A stretch of DNA of 64,000 nucleotides from Actibacterium sp. MT2.3-13A (GTDB taxonomy: Bacteria > Pseudomonadota > Alphaproteobacteria > Rhodobacterales > Rhodobacteraceae), in NCBI RefSeq assembly GCF_018139985.1, contig NZ_JAGSOU010000001.1, forward strand, positions 343,501-407,500. Direction: 5' to 3'. Shown here one piece after another: positions 18,477 through 29,398 of this stretch. A program made the translations under genes and the position numbers. The number at the start of each line of letters is the position of its first letter. Position 1 is the first letter of the stretch. The notes below the pieces were generated by a model that was given only the letters and a program-made list of their open reading frames with translations, had not been told where the DNA came from and did not search any database.

Positions 18477-20237
18477 ATGGCAGGCGCCTCCCGACAGCAA
18501 AGCTGGCACGCCCGGCGCGGCCGCTGGATGAACCGGCTGCATGCGCGGCTCAGCACGCTGGCGCGCCCCGCGACCGGCTTCGTCTCGCAGCCCGAGCCGC
18601 GCACCATCGGCAGCTTCGCCCGCGGCAAGCAGCTGATCGCGGGCAATTTCCTCTTCGCCGGCTACCTGGTCGAGGCGCCGGGCACCGCGATCTGGGATCT
18701 GCCCATGCCCGCGCCGGCCTTCGAGGACGCGCTGCACGGATTCACCTGGCTCGACGATCTCGCCGCGGTGGGCGATCACGCCGCGCGCAGCCGCGCGCAG
18801 GACTGGACGATGGGCTGGATCGCGCGCCACGGCAGCGGCCGCGGTCCCGGCTGGTCGCCCGATCTGACCGGCCGGCGCATGATCCGCTGGATCAACCACG
18901 CGCTGTTCCTGCTGGCGGCGCAGGACAAGGCGGGATCGGAGGCGTATTTCCGTTCGCTCGGGCAGCAGACGATCTTTCTCAGCCGCCGCTGGGCGGCCGC
19001 CGCCCCCGGCCTGCCGCGCTTCGAGGCGCTGACCGGGCTGATCTATGCCGGGCTGACGCTGGAGGGCATGGACCGCCACGTCGCCCCGGCCACCCGCGCG
19101 CTGGCCCGCGAATGCCGCCAGCAGATCGGCGCCGAGGGCGGTATTCCCACCCGCAACCCCGAGGAACTGCTGGAGGTGTTCACCCTGCTGACCTGGGCGG
19201 CCTCGGTGCTGTCGGACGCGGGGCGGGTCTCGGCCAAGGATCACATCCGCGCGATCGAGCGCATCGCCCCCACCCTGCGTGCCCTGCGCCACGCCGACGG
19301 CGGGCTTGCGCGCTTTCACGGCGGCGGGCGCGGGATCGAGGGGCGGCTCGATCAGGCGCTGGCGGCCTCGGGGGTGCGGGCCACGGCCAACACCGGGCTC
19401 GCCATGGGCTACGCGCGGCTGTCGGCCGGGCGCACCAGCGTGATCGTCGATGCCTCGGCCCCGCCGGCGGCGCCGGTTTCGCAGAACGCCCATGCCTCGA
19501 CCCTGGCCTTCGAACTGACCTCCGGGCGCCGGCCGGTGGTGGTCAATTGCGGCTCGGGCGTGAGTTTCGGCGAGGACTGGCGGCGCGCCGGCCGCGCCAC
19601 GCAGAGCCATTCGACGCTGGCGATCGAGGGCTATTCCTCGTCCCGGCTGGGGGCCCGGCGGTTGACCGGCGCGCAGCAGCGCGAGCTGCTGGTCGAGGCC
19701 CCGCGCGAGGTCGGCGTGCAGCAGAGCGCCGGGCAGGAGGGCTGTAGCCTCACGGCCTGGCACGACGGCTACGCCCGCACCCACGGGCTGATCCATGCGC
19801 GCCGGCTCGACCTCAGCTTCGACGGGCGGTCGCTGCGCGGCGAGGACACGCTGGGGGCGTTTTCCGATGACGACCGGACGGCCTTCGACCGGGCGATGGA
19901 CCGGGTGCGGCTGCAGGGGATCCCCTATGCGGTGCGCTTCCACCTCTACCCTGATGTCGATGCCGAGATCGACATGGGCGGGGCCGCCGTCTCGCTGGCG
20001 CTCAAGTCCGGCGAGATCTGGGTGTTCCGCCACGACGGCCATGCCCAGCTGCATCTCGAACCCAGCGTCTACCTAGAAAAAGGCCGGTTGAAACCGCGCG
20101 CCACCAAGCAGATCGTGTTGTCGTCGCGGGTGGTGGATTATGCCGCACAGGTCAACTGGACCCTTGCAAAAGCGCAGGAAACCCCGCAAGGGCTGCGCGA
20201 TCTCGTGATGGATGAAGAGCCCGGCATGCCGGGCTGA
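18477..20237 (+). CDS. Heparinase II/III family protein
   Basis: 586 residues. The N-terminal two thirds is alpha-helical (alpha-toroid-like), and the C-terminal third carries the heparinase II/III beta module, with NAHASTLAFELTSGRRPVVVNCGSG-like and HSTLAIEGYSSS stretches typical of the family. Such proteins are polysaccharide lyases or relatives; in Rhodobacterales a copy commonly lies between rsmB and purH, and its job there is unknown to me. No signal peptide is evident, which argues against a secreted lyase. Starts at 18477 or in frame at 18432 are both possible; neither has a strong ribosome binding site. Confidence 0.85.
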   Translation: MAGASRQQSWHARRGRWMNRLHARLSTLARPATGFVSQPEPRTIGSFARGKQLIAGNFLFAGYLVEAPGTAIWDLPMPAPAFEDALHGFTWLDDLAAVGDHAARSRAQDWTMGWIARHGSGRGPGWSPDLTGRRMIRWINHALFLLAAQDKAGSEAYFRSLGQQTIFLSRRWAAAAPGLPRFEALTGLIYAGLTLEGMDRHVAPATRALARECRQQIGAEGGIPTRNPEELLEVFTLLTWAASVLSDAGRVSAKDHIRAIERIAPTLRALRHADGGLARFHGGGRGIEGRLDQALAASGVRATANTGLAMGYARLSAGRTSVIVDASAPPAAPVSQNAHASTLAFELTSGRRPVVVNCGSGVSFGEDWRRAGRATQSHSTLAIEGYSSSRLGARRLTGAQQRELLVEAPREVGVQQSAGQEGCSLTAWHDGYARTHGLIHARRLDLSFDGRSLRGEDTLGAFSDDDRTAFDRAMDRVRLQGIPYAVRFHLYPDVDAEIDMGGAAVSLALKSGEIWVFRHDGHAQLHLEPSVYLEKGRLKPRATKQIVLSSRVVDYAAQVNWTLAKAQETPQGLRDLVMDEEPGMPG

Positions 20238-20258
20238 GCGATAAGACAGGATGAGAAA

Positions 20259-21848
20259 ATGACCGATCTCGTGCCGCTGCGCCGCGCGCTGCTTTCCGTT
20301 TCCGACAAGACCGGGCTGGTGGAACTGGGCACTGCCCTGGCCGCCCGTGGGGTCGAGTTGCTGTCGACCGGCGGCACCGCGCAGGCGCTGCGCGAGGCCG
20401 GCCTCGACGTGCGCGACGTGGCCGAGGTGACCGGCTTCCCCGAGATGATGGACGGCCGGGTCAAGACGCTGCACCCGATGGTGCATGGCGGCCTGCTGGC
20501 GCTGCGCGACAACCCCGCCCACGCCGCCGCGATGGCCGAGCACGGCATCGGCCCGATCGACCTGCTGGTGGTCAACCTCTACCCGTTCGAGGCGACCGTG
20601 GCCAAGGGCGCCGACTACGACACCTGCATCGAGAACATCGACATCGGCGGGCCCGCGATGATCCGCGCCGCGGCCAAGAACCACGCCTTCGTCAACGTGG
20701 TCGTGGACGTGCAGGATTACGACGCCCTGCTGGCCGAGCTGGAGGCCAATGGTGGCGAGACCAGCTATGCCTTCCGCCAGGCCCTCGCCCTGACCGCCTA
20801 TTCGCGCACCGCCGCCTATGACGCGGCCGTGTCGGCCTGGATGGCCCGCGCGCTGGACGAGCCCGCGCCGCGCCGCCGCGCCTTTGCGGGCACTCTGGCC
20901 CAGACCCTGCGCTATGGCGAGAACCCGCACCAGAAGGCGGCCTTCTACGTCGACGGCACGAACCGCCCGGGCGTGGCGACCGCCGTGCAGCATCAGGGCA
21001 AGGAGCTGTCCTACAACAACATCAACGACACCGACGCCGCGTTCGAGCTGGTGGCGGAGTTCGACCCGGCGGATGCCGCGGCCTGCGCCATCATCAAGCA
21101 CGCCAACCCCTGCGGCGTGGCGCGTGGCGCGACGCAGCTTGAGGCCTACAAGGCGGCCTTCGACTGCGACCGCACCTCGGCCTTTGGGGGCATCGTCGCC
21201 TTCAACCAGCCGCTGGAGGCCGAAACCGCCGAGGAGATCACCAATATCTTCACCGAAGTTGTGATCGCGCCCGGCGCATCGGAGGAGGCAAAGAGTATTT
21301 TTGCCAAGAAGAAGAACCTGCGCCTGCTGACCACCGAGGCGCTGCCCGACGTGACGGCCGGCGGTCTGACCGTGCGACAGGTCGCGGGCGGGCTGCTGGT
21401 GCAGGACAAGGACAACGGCTTCGTCGGGCTCGACGATCTGAAGGTGGTGACCAGGAAGGCCCCGACCGAGAAGCAGATGCGCGACCTGCTGTTCGCCTGG
21501 AAGGTGGCCAAGCACGTCAAGTCCAACGCCATCGTCTATGTCAAGGACGGCGCCACCGTGGGCGTCGGCGCGGGCCAGATGAGCCGGGTCGATTCGGCGA
21601 TGATCGCCGCCAAGAAGGCCGAGCGCATGGCCGAGGCGCTGGGCCTGCCCCAGCCGCTGACCATCGGCTCGGCGGTGGCCTCGGACGCGTTCTTCCCCTT
21701 CCCCGACGGGCTGCTCGAGGCGGCGGCGGCGGGCGCGACCTGCGTGATCCAGCCCGGCGGCTCGATGCGTGACGACGAGGTCATCGCGGCGGCCGACGAG
21801 GCGGGTCTGGCGATGGTCTTCACCGGCATGCGCCATTTCCGGCACTGA
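20259..21848 (+). CDS. purH: Bifunctional AICAR transformylase / IMP cyclohydrolase
   Basis: 529 residues, the standard length. It performs the last two steps of IMP synthesis. The N-terminal IMP cyclohydrolase domain shows [13 protein letters not shown] and [15 protein letters not shown]; the C-terminal transformylase shows [14 protein letters not shown], the KHANPCGVA stretch with the catalytic lysine and histidine, and the terminal [10 protein letters not shown] segment. AGGATG-type spacing precedes ATG 20259, 21 bases after the heparinase-like gene. lspA starts 7 bases after its stop, so purH-lspA are cotranscribed. Confidence 0.98.
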   Translation: MTDLVPLRRALLSVSDKTGLVELGTALAARGVELLSTGGTAQALREAGLDVRDVAEVTGFPEMMDGRVKTLHPMVHGGLLALRDNPAHAAAMAEHGIGPIDLLVVNLYPFEATVAKGADYDTCIENIDIGGPAMIRAAAKNHAFVNVVVDVQDYDALLAELEANGGETSYAFRQALALTAYSRTAAYDAAVSAWMARALDEPAPRRRAFAGTLAQTLRYGENPHQKAAFYVDGTNRPGVATAVQHQGKELSYNNINDTDAAFELVAEFDPADAAACAIIKHANPCGVARGATQLEAYKAAFDCDRTSAFGGIVAFNQPLEAETAEEITNIFTEVVIAPGASEEAKSIFAKKKNLRLLTTEALPDVTAGGLTVRQVAGGLLVQDKDNGFVGLDDLKVVTRKAPTEKQMRDLLFAWKVAKHVKSNAIVYVKDGATVGVGAGQMSRVDSAMIAAKKAERMAEALGLPQPLTIGSAVASDAFFPFPDGLLEAAAAGATCVIQPGGSMRDDEVIAAADEAGLAMVFTGMRHFRH

Positions 21849-21855
21849 ACCCGTC

Positions 21856-22326
21856 ATGCGGCGGCTGGCATCCTGGGCCTTCGCGGTCTTCGTGCTCGAC
21901 CAGGCCAGCAAATGGGCCGTGGTCTACGGGCTCGGCCTGCGCGAACGCGGCGCGATCGAGGTGCTGCCGCCGCTGCTGAACTTTCGCATGGCGTGGAACC
22001 GGGGCGTGAATTTCGGCCTGCTGTCGAACGGCGCCGAGATCATGCGCTGGGTTCTGGTGGCGGTCGCGGCCGCGATCAGCCTCTGGGTCGTCTGGTGGGT
22101 GCGGCGCGAGGGCGCCCGCCCGCTGGCGCAGATCTCGGCCGGGCTGCTGGTGGGCGGTGCGCTGGGCAATGCGCTGGACCGGATCGTCTGGGGCGCGGTC
22201 GCGGATTTCCTCAACATGTCCTGCTGCGGCATCGACAACCCGTTTTCCTTCAACGTGGCCGATATCGCGATCTTCGTCGGCGCGATCGGGCTGATCGCCT
22301 TCACCGGCGGGAAGAAGACCCCGTGA
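21856..22326 (+). CDS. lspA: Lipoprotein signal peptidase (signal peptidase II)
   Basis: 156 residues with four hydrophobic helices. This inner-membrane aspartyl protease removes signal peptides from diacylglyceryl-modified prolipoproteins. The conserved boxes are NRGVNFGLL, GGALGNALDRIVWGAVADFL and FNVADIAI; the aspartates in VADF and NVAD form the expected catalytic pair. The start MRRLASWAF follows purH by seven bases. A lipoprotein gene (DUF3035) comes directly after it, so the peptidase sits next to a likely substrate. Confidence 0.96.
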   Translation: MRRLASWAFAVFVLDQASKWAVVYGLGLRERGAIEVLPPLLNFRMAWNRGVNFGLLSNGAEIMRWVLVAVAAAISLWVVWWVRREGARPLAQISAGLLVGGALGNALDRIVWGAVADFLNMSCCGIDNPFSFNVADIAIFVGAIGLIAFTGGKKTP

Positions 22327-22379
22327 CGCGCCCCGCACCTTGCGTTAAAGAGGGCGGGGACTGGGCTAGGGAGGCGTGA

Positions 22380-22925
22380 ATGCGGTCCGCGCGCGTGCTG
22401 ATTGTGATCTCGATGGTGGCGGGGCTGGGCCTGTCGGCCTGCTCGCGCGGCAAAGAGCCCGAGCTGATGAACATCCGTGCCAGCAAGCGCACGCCGGACG
22501 AGTTCCTGATCCTGCCCAACAAGCCGGTGGAGATCCCCAAGGATCTGGCCGCGCTGCCCGAGCCGACGCCGGGTGGCTCGAACCGGGTGGACCCGACCCC
22601 GCATGAGGATGCCGTGGCTGCTCTGGGCGGCAACCCCGCCCGTCTGACCGCGAGCGGCGCGCCGCGCGCCGATGGCGGGCTGATCGCCCATGCCGCGCGC
22701 TTCGGCGTGGCCTCGGGCATCCGCCAGACGCTGGCCGCCGAGGACCTGGAGTTCCGCCGCCGCAACGATGGCCGCCTGCTGGAGCGCTGGTTCAACGTCA
22801 ACGTCTACTACAAGGCCTATCGCAAGCAGTCGCTCGACCAGCATGCCGAGCTGTGGCGCTGGCGCCGCGCCGGGGCGCGCACCGTGGGCGCGCCGCCCGA
22901 GGGCGTAACCGCCGAGGACAACTGA
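22380..22925 (+). CDS. DUF3035 lipoprotein
   Basis: 181 residues beginning with a lipoprotein signal: MRSARVLIVISMVAG then LSAC as the lipobox, giving an acylated Cys21. The family motif TPDEFLILPNKPVEIP follows at about residue 38, then LPEPTPGG. The C-terminal half is basic and may form a coiled helix. DUF3035 is restricted largely to Alphaproteobacteria and is of unknown function; it resembles a fragment of BamF-type outer-membrane assembly lipoproteins in its early motif, but this is a tentative comparison. It follows lspA after 53 bases and is probably in the same transcript. Confidence 0.85.
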   Translation: MRSARVLIVISMVAGLGLSACSRGKEPELMNIRASKRTPDEFLILPNKPVEIPKDLAALPEPTPGGSNRVDPTPHEDAVAALGGNPARLTASGAPRADGGLIAHAARFGVASGIRQTLAAEDLEFRRRNDGRLLERWFNVNVYYKAYRKQSLDQHAELWRWRRAGARTVGAPPEGVTAEDN

Positions 22926-22953
22926 GTCCCGCTCACATCCGCGTAACCCCGGG

Positions 22954-22981
22954 TTGAACCCGCGCCACTTTGGCGTAGCTT
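22954..22981 (+). promoter_or_regulatory. Possible promoter for the M16 peptidase pair
   Basis: TTGAAC, 16 bases, TAGCTT, ending 32 bases before the first M16 start. The fit to the vegetative consensus is fair. Confidence 0.38.
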
Positions 22982-23012
22982 CAGGCCAAGCCTGTCTCAC
23001 GGAGGACCGCCC

Positions 23013-24356
23013 ATGCTGCGCCGTCTTGGCCTGTGCCTGATCCTTGCCCTTGCCGCCGCCCTGCCGGCCCGGGCCGATGAGGTCACCAGCTTTACCCTCG
23101 ATAACGGCATGGAGGTGGTGGTGATCGAGGATCACCGCGCGCCGGTCGCCGTGCACATGGTCTGGTACCGCGTCGGCGCCGCGGACGAGCCCGCCGGCCA
23201 CTCCGGCATCGCGCATTTCCTGGAGCACCTGATGTTCAAGGGGACGGAGGCGTTTCCCGCCGGCAGGTTTTCGGAGCTGGTGGAGGCCAATGGCGGGTCG
23301 GACAACGCCTTCACCTCCTGGGATTACACCGCCTATTTCCAGCGCGTCGCCGCCGACCGGCTGGACCTGATGATGGAGATGGAGGCCGATCGCATGACCG
23401 GCCTGCGCCTGTCCGAGGAGGATGTGAGCACCGAGCGTGGCGTGATCCTGGAGGAGCGCAACCAGCGCACAGAGAACAGCGCCGGCGCGCTGTTCGGCGA
23501 GGAGCGGCGCGCGGCGCAATACATGAACCACCCCTACGGCGTGCCGATCATCGGCTGGAAGCACGAGATCGAGCTGCTGTCGCGCGAGAATGCGTTGGGC
23601 TTTTACCGGACCTTCTACGCGCCAAACAACGCCATCCTCGTGGTCGCGGGCGACGTGGACCCCGACGAGGTGCGCGCGTTGGCCGAAAAACACTACGGGC
23701 CGATCCCGGCCAACCCCGATCTGGCGCCCCGCGCCCGCCCGCAGGAACCGCCGCAGCGGGCCGAGCGCCGCCTCGCCTTTGCCGATCCGCGGGTGGCGCA
23801 GCCCTATGTGATGCGGACCTACCTCGCGCCCGAGCGCGACCCCGGTGACCAGCGCGAGGCGGCGGCGCTGAGCTACCTGGCGGAGCTGTTGGGCGGCGAG
23901 GGGGCGACGTCGTTCCTCGGCACCAAGCTGACCTTCGAGAGCCAGACCGCGCTGTTCACGTCGGCCTTCTATGACGGGCTGTCGCTGGACGACACGACCT
24001 TCGGCCTCGTCGTCGCCCCGGCCGAGGGCGTCAGCCTGCAACAGGCCGAGGACGCGCTGGACGCGGCGCTGGCCGAATTCATGGCGCAGGGCGTGGACGA
24101 GGAGCTTTTCGCCAGCCTCAAGATGCAGCGCCGCGCCGCCGACATCTACGCCCGCGACAACATCCAGGGCCTTGCGCAACGCTATGGCGAGGCGCTGGCC
24201 GTGGGCATGAGCATCGAGGACGTGCAGGGCTGGCCCGAGATCCTGCAACAGGTCACCCCCGAGGACGTGATGGCCGCCGCCCGCCGCCTGTTCGACCGCG
24301 ACCGCGCCGTCACCGGCTGGCTGATGCGCGAAGCCCCGCAGGAGATCACCCAATGA
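23013..24356 (+). CDS. M16 family zinc metallopeptidase (catalytic member)
   Basis: 447 residues with a cleaved signal peptide (about 1-21, ending ARAD), so it is periplasmic or envelope-located. The inverted zinc motif is HFLEH (His68, Glu71, His72) with the third ligand at Glu148 in ILEERNQRTE, the spacing of mitochondrial processing peptidase beta. It is a pitrilysin-type protease that digests short unfolded peptides. Its stop overlaps the start of a second M16 protein lacking the zinc motif; together they probably form an active/inactive heterodimer. GGAGGA precedes ATG 23013. Confidence 0.93.
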   Translation: MLRRLGLCLILALAAALPARADEVTSFTLDNGMEVVVIEDHRAPVAVHMVWYRVGAADEPAGHSGIAHFLEHLMFKGTEAFPAGRFSELVEANGGSDNAFTSWDYTAYFQRVAADRLDLMMEMEADRMTGLRLSEEDVSTERGVILEERNQRTENSAGALFGEERRAAQYMNHPYGVPIIGWKHEIELLSRENALGFYRTFYAPNNAILVVAGDVDPDEVRALAEKHYGPIPANPDLAPRARPQEPPQRAERRLAFADPRVAQPYVMRTYLAPERDPGDQREAAALSYLAELLGGEGATSFLGTKLTFESQTALFTSAFYDGLSLDDTTFGLVVAPAEGVSLQQAEDALDAALAEFMAQGVDEELFASLKMQRRAADIYARDNIQGLAQRYGEALAVGMSIEDVQGWPEILQQVTPEDVMAAARRLFDRDRAVTGWLMREAPQEITQ

Positions 24357-25666
24357 TCCGTCTCGCCCACGCCCTGATCCTGACCCTCGCGATGGCGCTG
24401 CCGCTGCGTGCGGAGGTGGAGATCCAGGAGGTCACCTCGCCCGGCGGCATCGACGCCTGGCTGGTCGAAAGCCACGAGATCCCGATGCTGGCGCTGGAGA
24501 TCCGTTTCCGCGGCGGGGCCAGCCTCGACGCGCCGGGCAAGCGCGGCGCGATCAACCTGATGACTGGGCTGCTGGAAGAGGGCGCCGGCGACATGGATGC
24601 CCGCGCCTTCGCCGCCGCCCGCGACGGGCTGGCCGCCGATATCGGCTTCGACGTGGGCGCCGACATGCTGTCGGTCTCGGTCCGCGCCCTGACCGAGAAC
24701 CGCGATCAGGTGATGGCGCTGCTGCGCCTCGCCCTGCACGAGCCGCGCTTCGACGCCGACGCGATCGAGCGGGTGCGCGGCCAGGTCCTGTCGATCATCC
24801 GATCGGATGAAAAGGATCCCGACACCATCGCCGCGCGGACCTTCGACCGGCTGGCCTTCGGCGACCATCCCTATGGCAGCTCGCTCAACGGCACGCCGGA
24901 CAGCGTGGCGGCGCTTACCCGCGACGATCTGGTGGAGGCCAAGGCCCGCGTCATGGCGCGCGACCGGCTGATCGTCTCCGCGGTGGGCGACATCACCGCC
25001 GGGGAGCTGGGCGCGCTGCTCGACGGCCTGTTCGAGGGCCTGCCCGAGACCGGCGCGCCGATGCCGCCGCAGGCGGAGTTCGCGCTCAAGGGCGGGGTGA
25101 CCGTGGTGCCCTTCGACACGCCGCAGGCGGTGGCGGTGTTCGGCCATGAGGGGCTGAAGCGCGACGACCCGGATTTCATCACCGCCTATGTGCTGAACGA
25201 GGTGTTGGGCGCGGGTGGCTTCACCTCGCGGCTGATGACCGAGGTGCGCGAGAAGCGCGGCCTGACCTACGGCGTCTATTCCTATATCTACCCGATGGAC
25301 CACGCGGCGCTGATGCTGGGGCAGGTGGCCTCGGCCAACGACCGCGTGGCCGAGGCGATCGAGGTGATCCGGGCCGAATGGCAAAAGGCCGCGACCGAGG
25401 GCCTGACCGAGGAGGAGCTGGCGGCGGTCAAGACCTATCTCACCGGCGCCTATCCGCTGCGCTTCGACGGCAACGGCCCGATCGCGCGCATCCTGACGGG
25501 GATGCAACTGGACGGCCTGTCGCCGGATTACGTCAGGACCCGCAATGCGATGATCGAGGCCGTGACGCTGGAGGATATCCGTCGCGTGGCGGGCGAATTG
25601 CTGAACCCCGACGGGTTGCATTTCGTGGTGGTGGGACGGCCCGCGGGGCTGGAGAGCACCCACTAG
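24353..25666 (+). CDS. M16 family peptidase-like protein (non-catalytic partner)
   Basis: 437 residues with a signal peptide (about 1-19, ending LRAE). It has the M16 fold but the zinc motif is lost: at the position of HxxEH it reads [10 protein letters not shown]. The C-terminal half keeps the partner hallmark [18 protein letters not shown], the Arg/Tyr segment that binds substrate in the other subunit. It overlaps its catalytic neighbour by four bases, so the two are made together and likely form a clamshell dimer in the periplasm. Inference from known PqqF/MPP-type pairs. Confidence 0.92.
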   Translation: MIRLAHALILTLAMALPLRAEVEIQEVTSPGGIDAWLVESHEIPMLALEIRFRGGASLDAPGKRGAINLMTGLLEEGAGDMDARAFAAARDGLAADIGFDVGADMLSVSVRALTENRDQVMALLRLALHEPRFDADAIERVRGQVLSIIRSDEKDPDTIAARTFDRLAFGDHPYGSSLNGTPDSVAALTRDDLVEAKARVMARDRLIVSAVGDITAGELGALLDGLFEGLPETGAPMPPQAEFALKGGVTVVPFDTPQAVAVFGHEGLKRDDPDFITAYVLNEVLGAGGFTSRLMTEVREKRGLTYGVYSYIYPMDHAALMLGQVASANDRVAEAIEVIRAEWQKAATEGLTEEELAAVKTYLTGAYPLRFDGNGPIARILTGMQLDGLSPDYVRTRNAMIEAVTLEDIRRVAGELLNPDGLHFVVVGRPAGLESTH

Positions 25667-25709
25667 CCCCCCTGTTCGAATCGGGATCGGGCGTGCTAAT
25701 CCTAGTAGG

Positions 25710-27554
25710 ATGAACACGCCCAGCCCCAACATAAGCGCAGATCGGCCGGTAATCCGGCAGCTCGACGAGGCCGCGATCAACCGCATCGCCGCCGGCGAGG
25801 TGGTCGAACGCCCGGCCTCCGCGGTCAAGGAGCTGGTGGAGAACGCGCTGGACGCGGGCGCGCGGCGGATCGAGGTCGCGTTCGCCGATGGCGGCAAGAC
25901 GCTGATCCGGGTGCGCGACGACGGGCACGGCATGGCGGGCGAGGATCTGCCGCTGGCGCTGTCGCGCCACGCCACGTCCAAGATTGACGGCTCCGACCTG
26001 CTGGACATCCATACCTTCGGTTTTCGGGGCGAGGCGCTGCCGTCGCTGGGCGCGGTGGGGCGGCTGACCATCACCTCGCGCGCCGGGGCCGAGGCCGCGC
26101 AGATCACCGTGGCCGGCGGGCAGATGAGCGCGGTGAAGCCGGCGGCCCTGAGCCGGGGCACCGTGGTCGAACTGCGCGATCTGTTCTACGCCACCCCCGC
26201 GCGGCTGAAATTCCTGCGTTCCGACCGCGCCGAGACGCAGGCCATCGCCGATGTCATCAAGCGGCTGGCGATGGCCGAGCCTTTCGTCAGCTTCACCCTG
26301 CGCGATGTCTCGGGCGGGGGCGAGGGGCGCGTCGCCTTCCGCGCCGATGCCGAGACCGGCGATTTGTTCGACGCGCTGCACGGGCGGCTCGCGCGCATTC
26401 TCGGCGCCGATTTCGCCGAGAACGCCCTGCCCATCGACGCCACCCGCGAGGGGCTGAGCCTGACCGGCTACGCCGCCCTGCCCACCTATTCGCGCGGCTC
26501 CTCGGTGGCGCAATACCTGTTCGTCAACGGCCGCCCGGTGAAGGACAAGATGCTGATCGGCGCGCTGCGCGGGGCCTACGCCGATTTCCTCAGCCGCGAC
26601 CGGCACCCGGCCGCGGTGCTGTTTCTCGAATGCGACCCGCATCTGGTGGACGTGAACGTTCACCCGGCCAAGGCCGAGGTGCGGTTCCGCGATCCGGGGC
26701 TGGCGCGCGGGCTGATCGTCTCGGCCCTGCGCCACGCGCTGGCCGGGGCCGGGCACCGCGCCTCGACCACCGTGGCCGGCGCCACGCTGGGCGCCTTCCG
26801 GCCCGAGCCTGGGGGCGCGGCCCGCGTCTACCAGATGGACCGGCCCTCGCCCGGCGCGCTCGCCTCCGGCTACAGGGCGCAGGCGCCTCTGATGCCCGTG
26901 CAGGCCCCCGGCTTCGCCGAGGCCGCCGCGCCCTCGGCCCGGGTCGAGGAGGCGGTGGACATGGCCGCCGACGACCTGCCGCTGGGCGCCGCCCGCGCGC
27001 AGGTGCATGAGAACTACATCATCGCCCAGACCGCCGATGGCATCGTCATCGTAGACCAGCATGCCGCGCATGAGCGGCTGGTCTACGAAAGGCTCAAGCG
27101 CCAGATGGCCGAGAACGGCGTCGCCAGCCAGGCCCTGCTGATCCCCGAAATCGTGGATCTGTCGGAGGGCGACTGCGCCCGGCTGATGGAACATGCCGAC
27201 AACCTCGCCCGCCTCGGGCTGGCGCTGGAGCCCTTCGGCGGCGGCGCGGTGGCGGTGCGCGAGACGCCCGCCATCCTGGGCGAGATCAACGCCGGCGCGT
27301 TGCTGCGCGACATCCTCGACGAGTTGGACGATCTCGGCGACAGCCAGATCGTGCAGGAAAAGATCGAGGCGATCCTGAGCCGCGTCGCCTGCCACGGCTC
27401 CATCCGCTCCGGGCGCCGGATGCGCGCGGACGAGATGAACGCGCTCCTGCGCGAGATGGAGGCGACGCCGCATTCCGGGCAGTGCAACCACGGTCGGCCC
27501 ACCTATGTGGAGCTGAAACTCTCCGATATCGAAAGGCTGTTCGGGCGCACATGA
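25710..27554 (+). CDS. mutL: DNA mismatch repair protein MutL (endonuclease-competent type)
   Basis: 614 residues. The N-terminal GHKL ATPase shows [30 protein letters not shown] motif I and GFRGEALPS. The C-terminal domain carries [12 protein letters not shown], which fits the DQHA-x2-E-x4-E endonuclease motif, plus ACHGSIRSG and CNHGRP metal/zinc motifs. So this MutL can nick DNA itself, as expected in bacteria without MutH. It starts at ATG 25710 (TAGGATG context), 43 bases after the M16 pair, and overlaps rmuC by four bases. Confidence 0.97.
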   Translation: MNTPSPNISADRPVIRQLDEAAINRIAAGEVVERPASAVKELVENALDAGARRIEVAFADGGKTLIRVRDDGHGMAGEDLPLALSRHATSKIDGSDLLDIHTFGFRGEALPSLGAVGRLTITSRAGAEAAQITVAGGQMSAVKPAALSRGTVVELRDLFYATPARLKFLRSDRAETQAIADVIKRLAMAEPFVSFTLRDVSGGGEGRVAFRADAETGDLFDALHGRLARILGADFAENALPIDATREGLSLTGYAALPTYSRGSSVAQYLFVNGRPVKDKMLIGALRGAYADFLSRDRHPAAVLFLECDPHLVDVNVHPAKAEVRFRDPGLARGLIVSALRHALAGAGHRASTTVAGATLGAFRPEPGGAARVYQMDRPSPGALASGYRAQAPLMPVQAPGFAEAAAPSARVEEAVDMAADDLPLGAARAQVHENYIIAQTADGIVIVDQHAAHERLVYERLKRQMAENGVASQALLIPEIVDLSEGDCARLMEHADNLARLGLALEPFGGGAVAVRETPAILGEINAGALLRDILDELDDLGDSQIVQEKIEAILSRVACHGSIRSGRRMRADEMNALLREMEATPHSGQCNHGRPTYVELKLSDIERLFGRT

Positions 27555-28723
27555 ACGAGATTTCCGGGCAGAGCTATTCGCTGAACGATCCACTGGTGCT
27601 GGCCGCGCTTTTGGCGGTGGGGGCGTTCCTGCTGGTGGTGATCCTGCTGGTCGTCACCCTCAACCGCGCCGGCCGCTCGGCCGCCGCGGCCGAGCCGCTG
27701 ATCTACCAGATGAACCAGCTCGGCCAGCGGGTGCAGATGCTCTCGGATGGGCAGCAGCAGCTGTCAGGGGGCCTGACCCATGTCTCCGAGGCGCAGGCCG
27801 CCAGCCAGGCCAACATGCTGAAGCTGATGGAAAGCCGCCTGCAGCAGGTGACCGAGCAGATGAACCAGAACCTGCACGGCTCGGCCCGGCGGACGGCGCA
27901 GTCGCTCGGCGAGCTGCAGCAGAGGCTGCAGACCATCGACAAGGCCCAGGCCAATATCGAGAAGCTCTCGGGCGACGTGCTCAGCCTGCAGGACATCCTG
28001 TCCAACAAGCAGACCCGCGGCGCCTTCGGCGAGATCCAGCTCAACGACATCGTGTCCAAGGCGCTGCCCTCGGACAGCTACGCGCTGCAGGCCACGCTGT
28101 CGAACGGGCGGCGGGCGGATTGCCTGATCCACCTGCCGAACCCGCCGGGGCCGATCGTGGTGGACAGCAAGTTCCCGCTGGAGGCCTACGAGGCGCTGCG
28201 CCGGGCATCGACGCAAGCCGAGCTGAACGAGGCGGCGCGGATGCTGCGCACTTCGGTCCGGGGTCATATCAAGGCGATTTCCGATCGCTACATCATCGAG
28301 GGAGAGACCGCCGACGGCGCGCTGATGTTCCTGCCGTCCGAGGCCGTCTATGCCGAACTGCACGCCAATTTCCCCGAACTGGTGCGCGAAGGCTTTGCCG
28401 CGCGGGTCTGGATCGTGTCGCCCACCACCTGCATGGCCACGCTGAACACCATGCGCGCGATCCTCAAGGACGCCCGCATGCGCGCGCAGGCCGGCGCCAT
28501 CCGCAAGGAGCTGGCGCTGCTTTACGCCGATGTTGACCGGCTGGGCACGCGGGTTGAAAACCTCGACAAGCATTTCCACCAGGCGTCGAAGGACATCTCC
28601 GAGATCAAGATCTCGGCGGAAAAGGCCGGGCGCCGGGCCCAGCGGCTGGACAATTTCGATTTCGAGGAACTGGCGCCCGATACCGCAGAGCGCGTGGTGC
28701 CGCTCAACTCGCCGAAGGTGTGA
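27551..28723 (+). CDS. rmuC: RmuC-family DNA recombination protein
   Basis: 390 residues. Residues about 15-40 are a membrane-spanning segment ([21 protein letters not shown]), followed by a long coiled coil (about 50-150) and the RmuC nuclease-like domain ([28 protein letters not shown], and [10 protein letters not shown]). RmuC limits inversions at short repeats and has a restriction-endonuclease-like fold. The start is set by the ATGA overlap with mutL, a suggestive coupling of two DNA maintenance genes. It is convergent with chrR. Confidence 0.94.
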   Translation: MNEISGQSYSLNDPLVLAALLAVGAFLLVVILLVVTLNRAGRSAAAAEPLIYQMNQLGQRVQMLSDGQQQLSGGLTHVSEAQAASQANMLKLMESRLQQVTEQMNQNLHGSARRTAQSLGELQQRLQTIDKAQANIEKLSGDVLSLQDILSNKQTRGAFGEIQLNDIVSKALPSDSYALQATLSNGRRADCLIHLPNPPGPIVVDSKFPLEAYEALRRASTQAELNEAARMLRTSVRGHIKAISDRYIIEGETADGALMFLPSEAVYAELHANFPELVREGFAARVWIVSPTTCMATLNTMRAILKDARMRAQAGAIRKELALLYADVDRLGTRVENLDKHFHQASKDISEIKISAEKAGRRAQRLDNFDFEELAPDTAERVVPLNSPKV

Positions 28724-28741
28724 GCCCCGTGGAGCGGCCGG

Positions 28742-29398
28742 TCAAATCCGCAGGAAGGGCTGCGCCAGCCGCGGCAGCAGCGACTTGAACCGCAGCGGCG
28801 CGTCGGTGGCGGCTAGGCAGATGCAATCCTCGCCCGCCTCGGCCACGGGGGTATGTTCCATCTCTTCGCCCGCGACCTCGACATCGCCGGGGCCGAAGCG
28901 CCCGTCCTCGTCGCGGAATGCGCCCTGCAGGACCAGCGTCAGCTCCAGCCCCCTGTGGCCGTGATCGGGCACCGCCACGCCGCCCGGGATGCACAGCAGC
29001 CGCACCGTGGCCGCGGACGAGGTGGGCAGGATCGCCTGCCGCACCCCGGTGCCGAAGCCGCGCCATTTCACCGCCGCCAGGTCTCCACCGACATAATCCT
29101 GCAGCGGGGTGGGGAACAGGCCCGGCTTGGGCGCGGGCCCCGGTGCCTCGGCGGGCCGGGCCGCGATGCGCGCAAGGGTCGCCGCGAAACTGTCGTCGGC
29201 CAGCGCCGCCTCGGCGTCCGCGTCCTCCAGCACCGCACCGCCCAGCGCCTCGAAACTGCCCAGCCGCGCCCGGCATTCGTCGCAGAGCGAGACATGCGCG
29301 GCGATCACCAGGTTGAACGCCTCGGGGAGCGCGCCCGCGGCATAGCCCATCAGCAGGGCGTCGGTCAGGTGATGCGTGATCTTGGTCATGGCAGTCAT
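28742..29398 (-). CDS. chrR: ChrR-type anti-sigma factor
   Basis: 218 residues, very like the R. sphaeroides ChrR I remember. The N-terminal zinc-binding anti-sigma domain has His10, His35, Cys39 and Cys42 (HVSLCDEC) at a constant offset of four from the known ligands. The C-terminal cupin-like domain has PDHGHRGLELTLVLQG and DCICLAATDAPLRF. ChrR holds sigma-E inactive until singlet oxygen triggers its release and degradation. The start ATG overlaps the rpoE stop (ATGA), with another ATG three codons on. Convergent with rmuC. Confidence 0.95.
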   Translation of the reverse strand: MTAMTKITHHLTDALLMGYAAGALPEAFNLVIAAHVSLCDECRARLGSFEALGGAVLEDADAEAALADDSFAATLARIAARPAEAPGPAPKPGLFPTPLQDYVGGDLAAVKWRGFGTGVRQAILPTSSAATVRLLCIPGGVAVPDHGHRGLELTLVLQGAFRDEDGRFGPGDVEVAGEEMEHTPVAEAGEDCICLAATDAPLRFKSLLPRLAQPFLRI

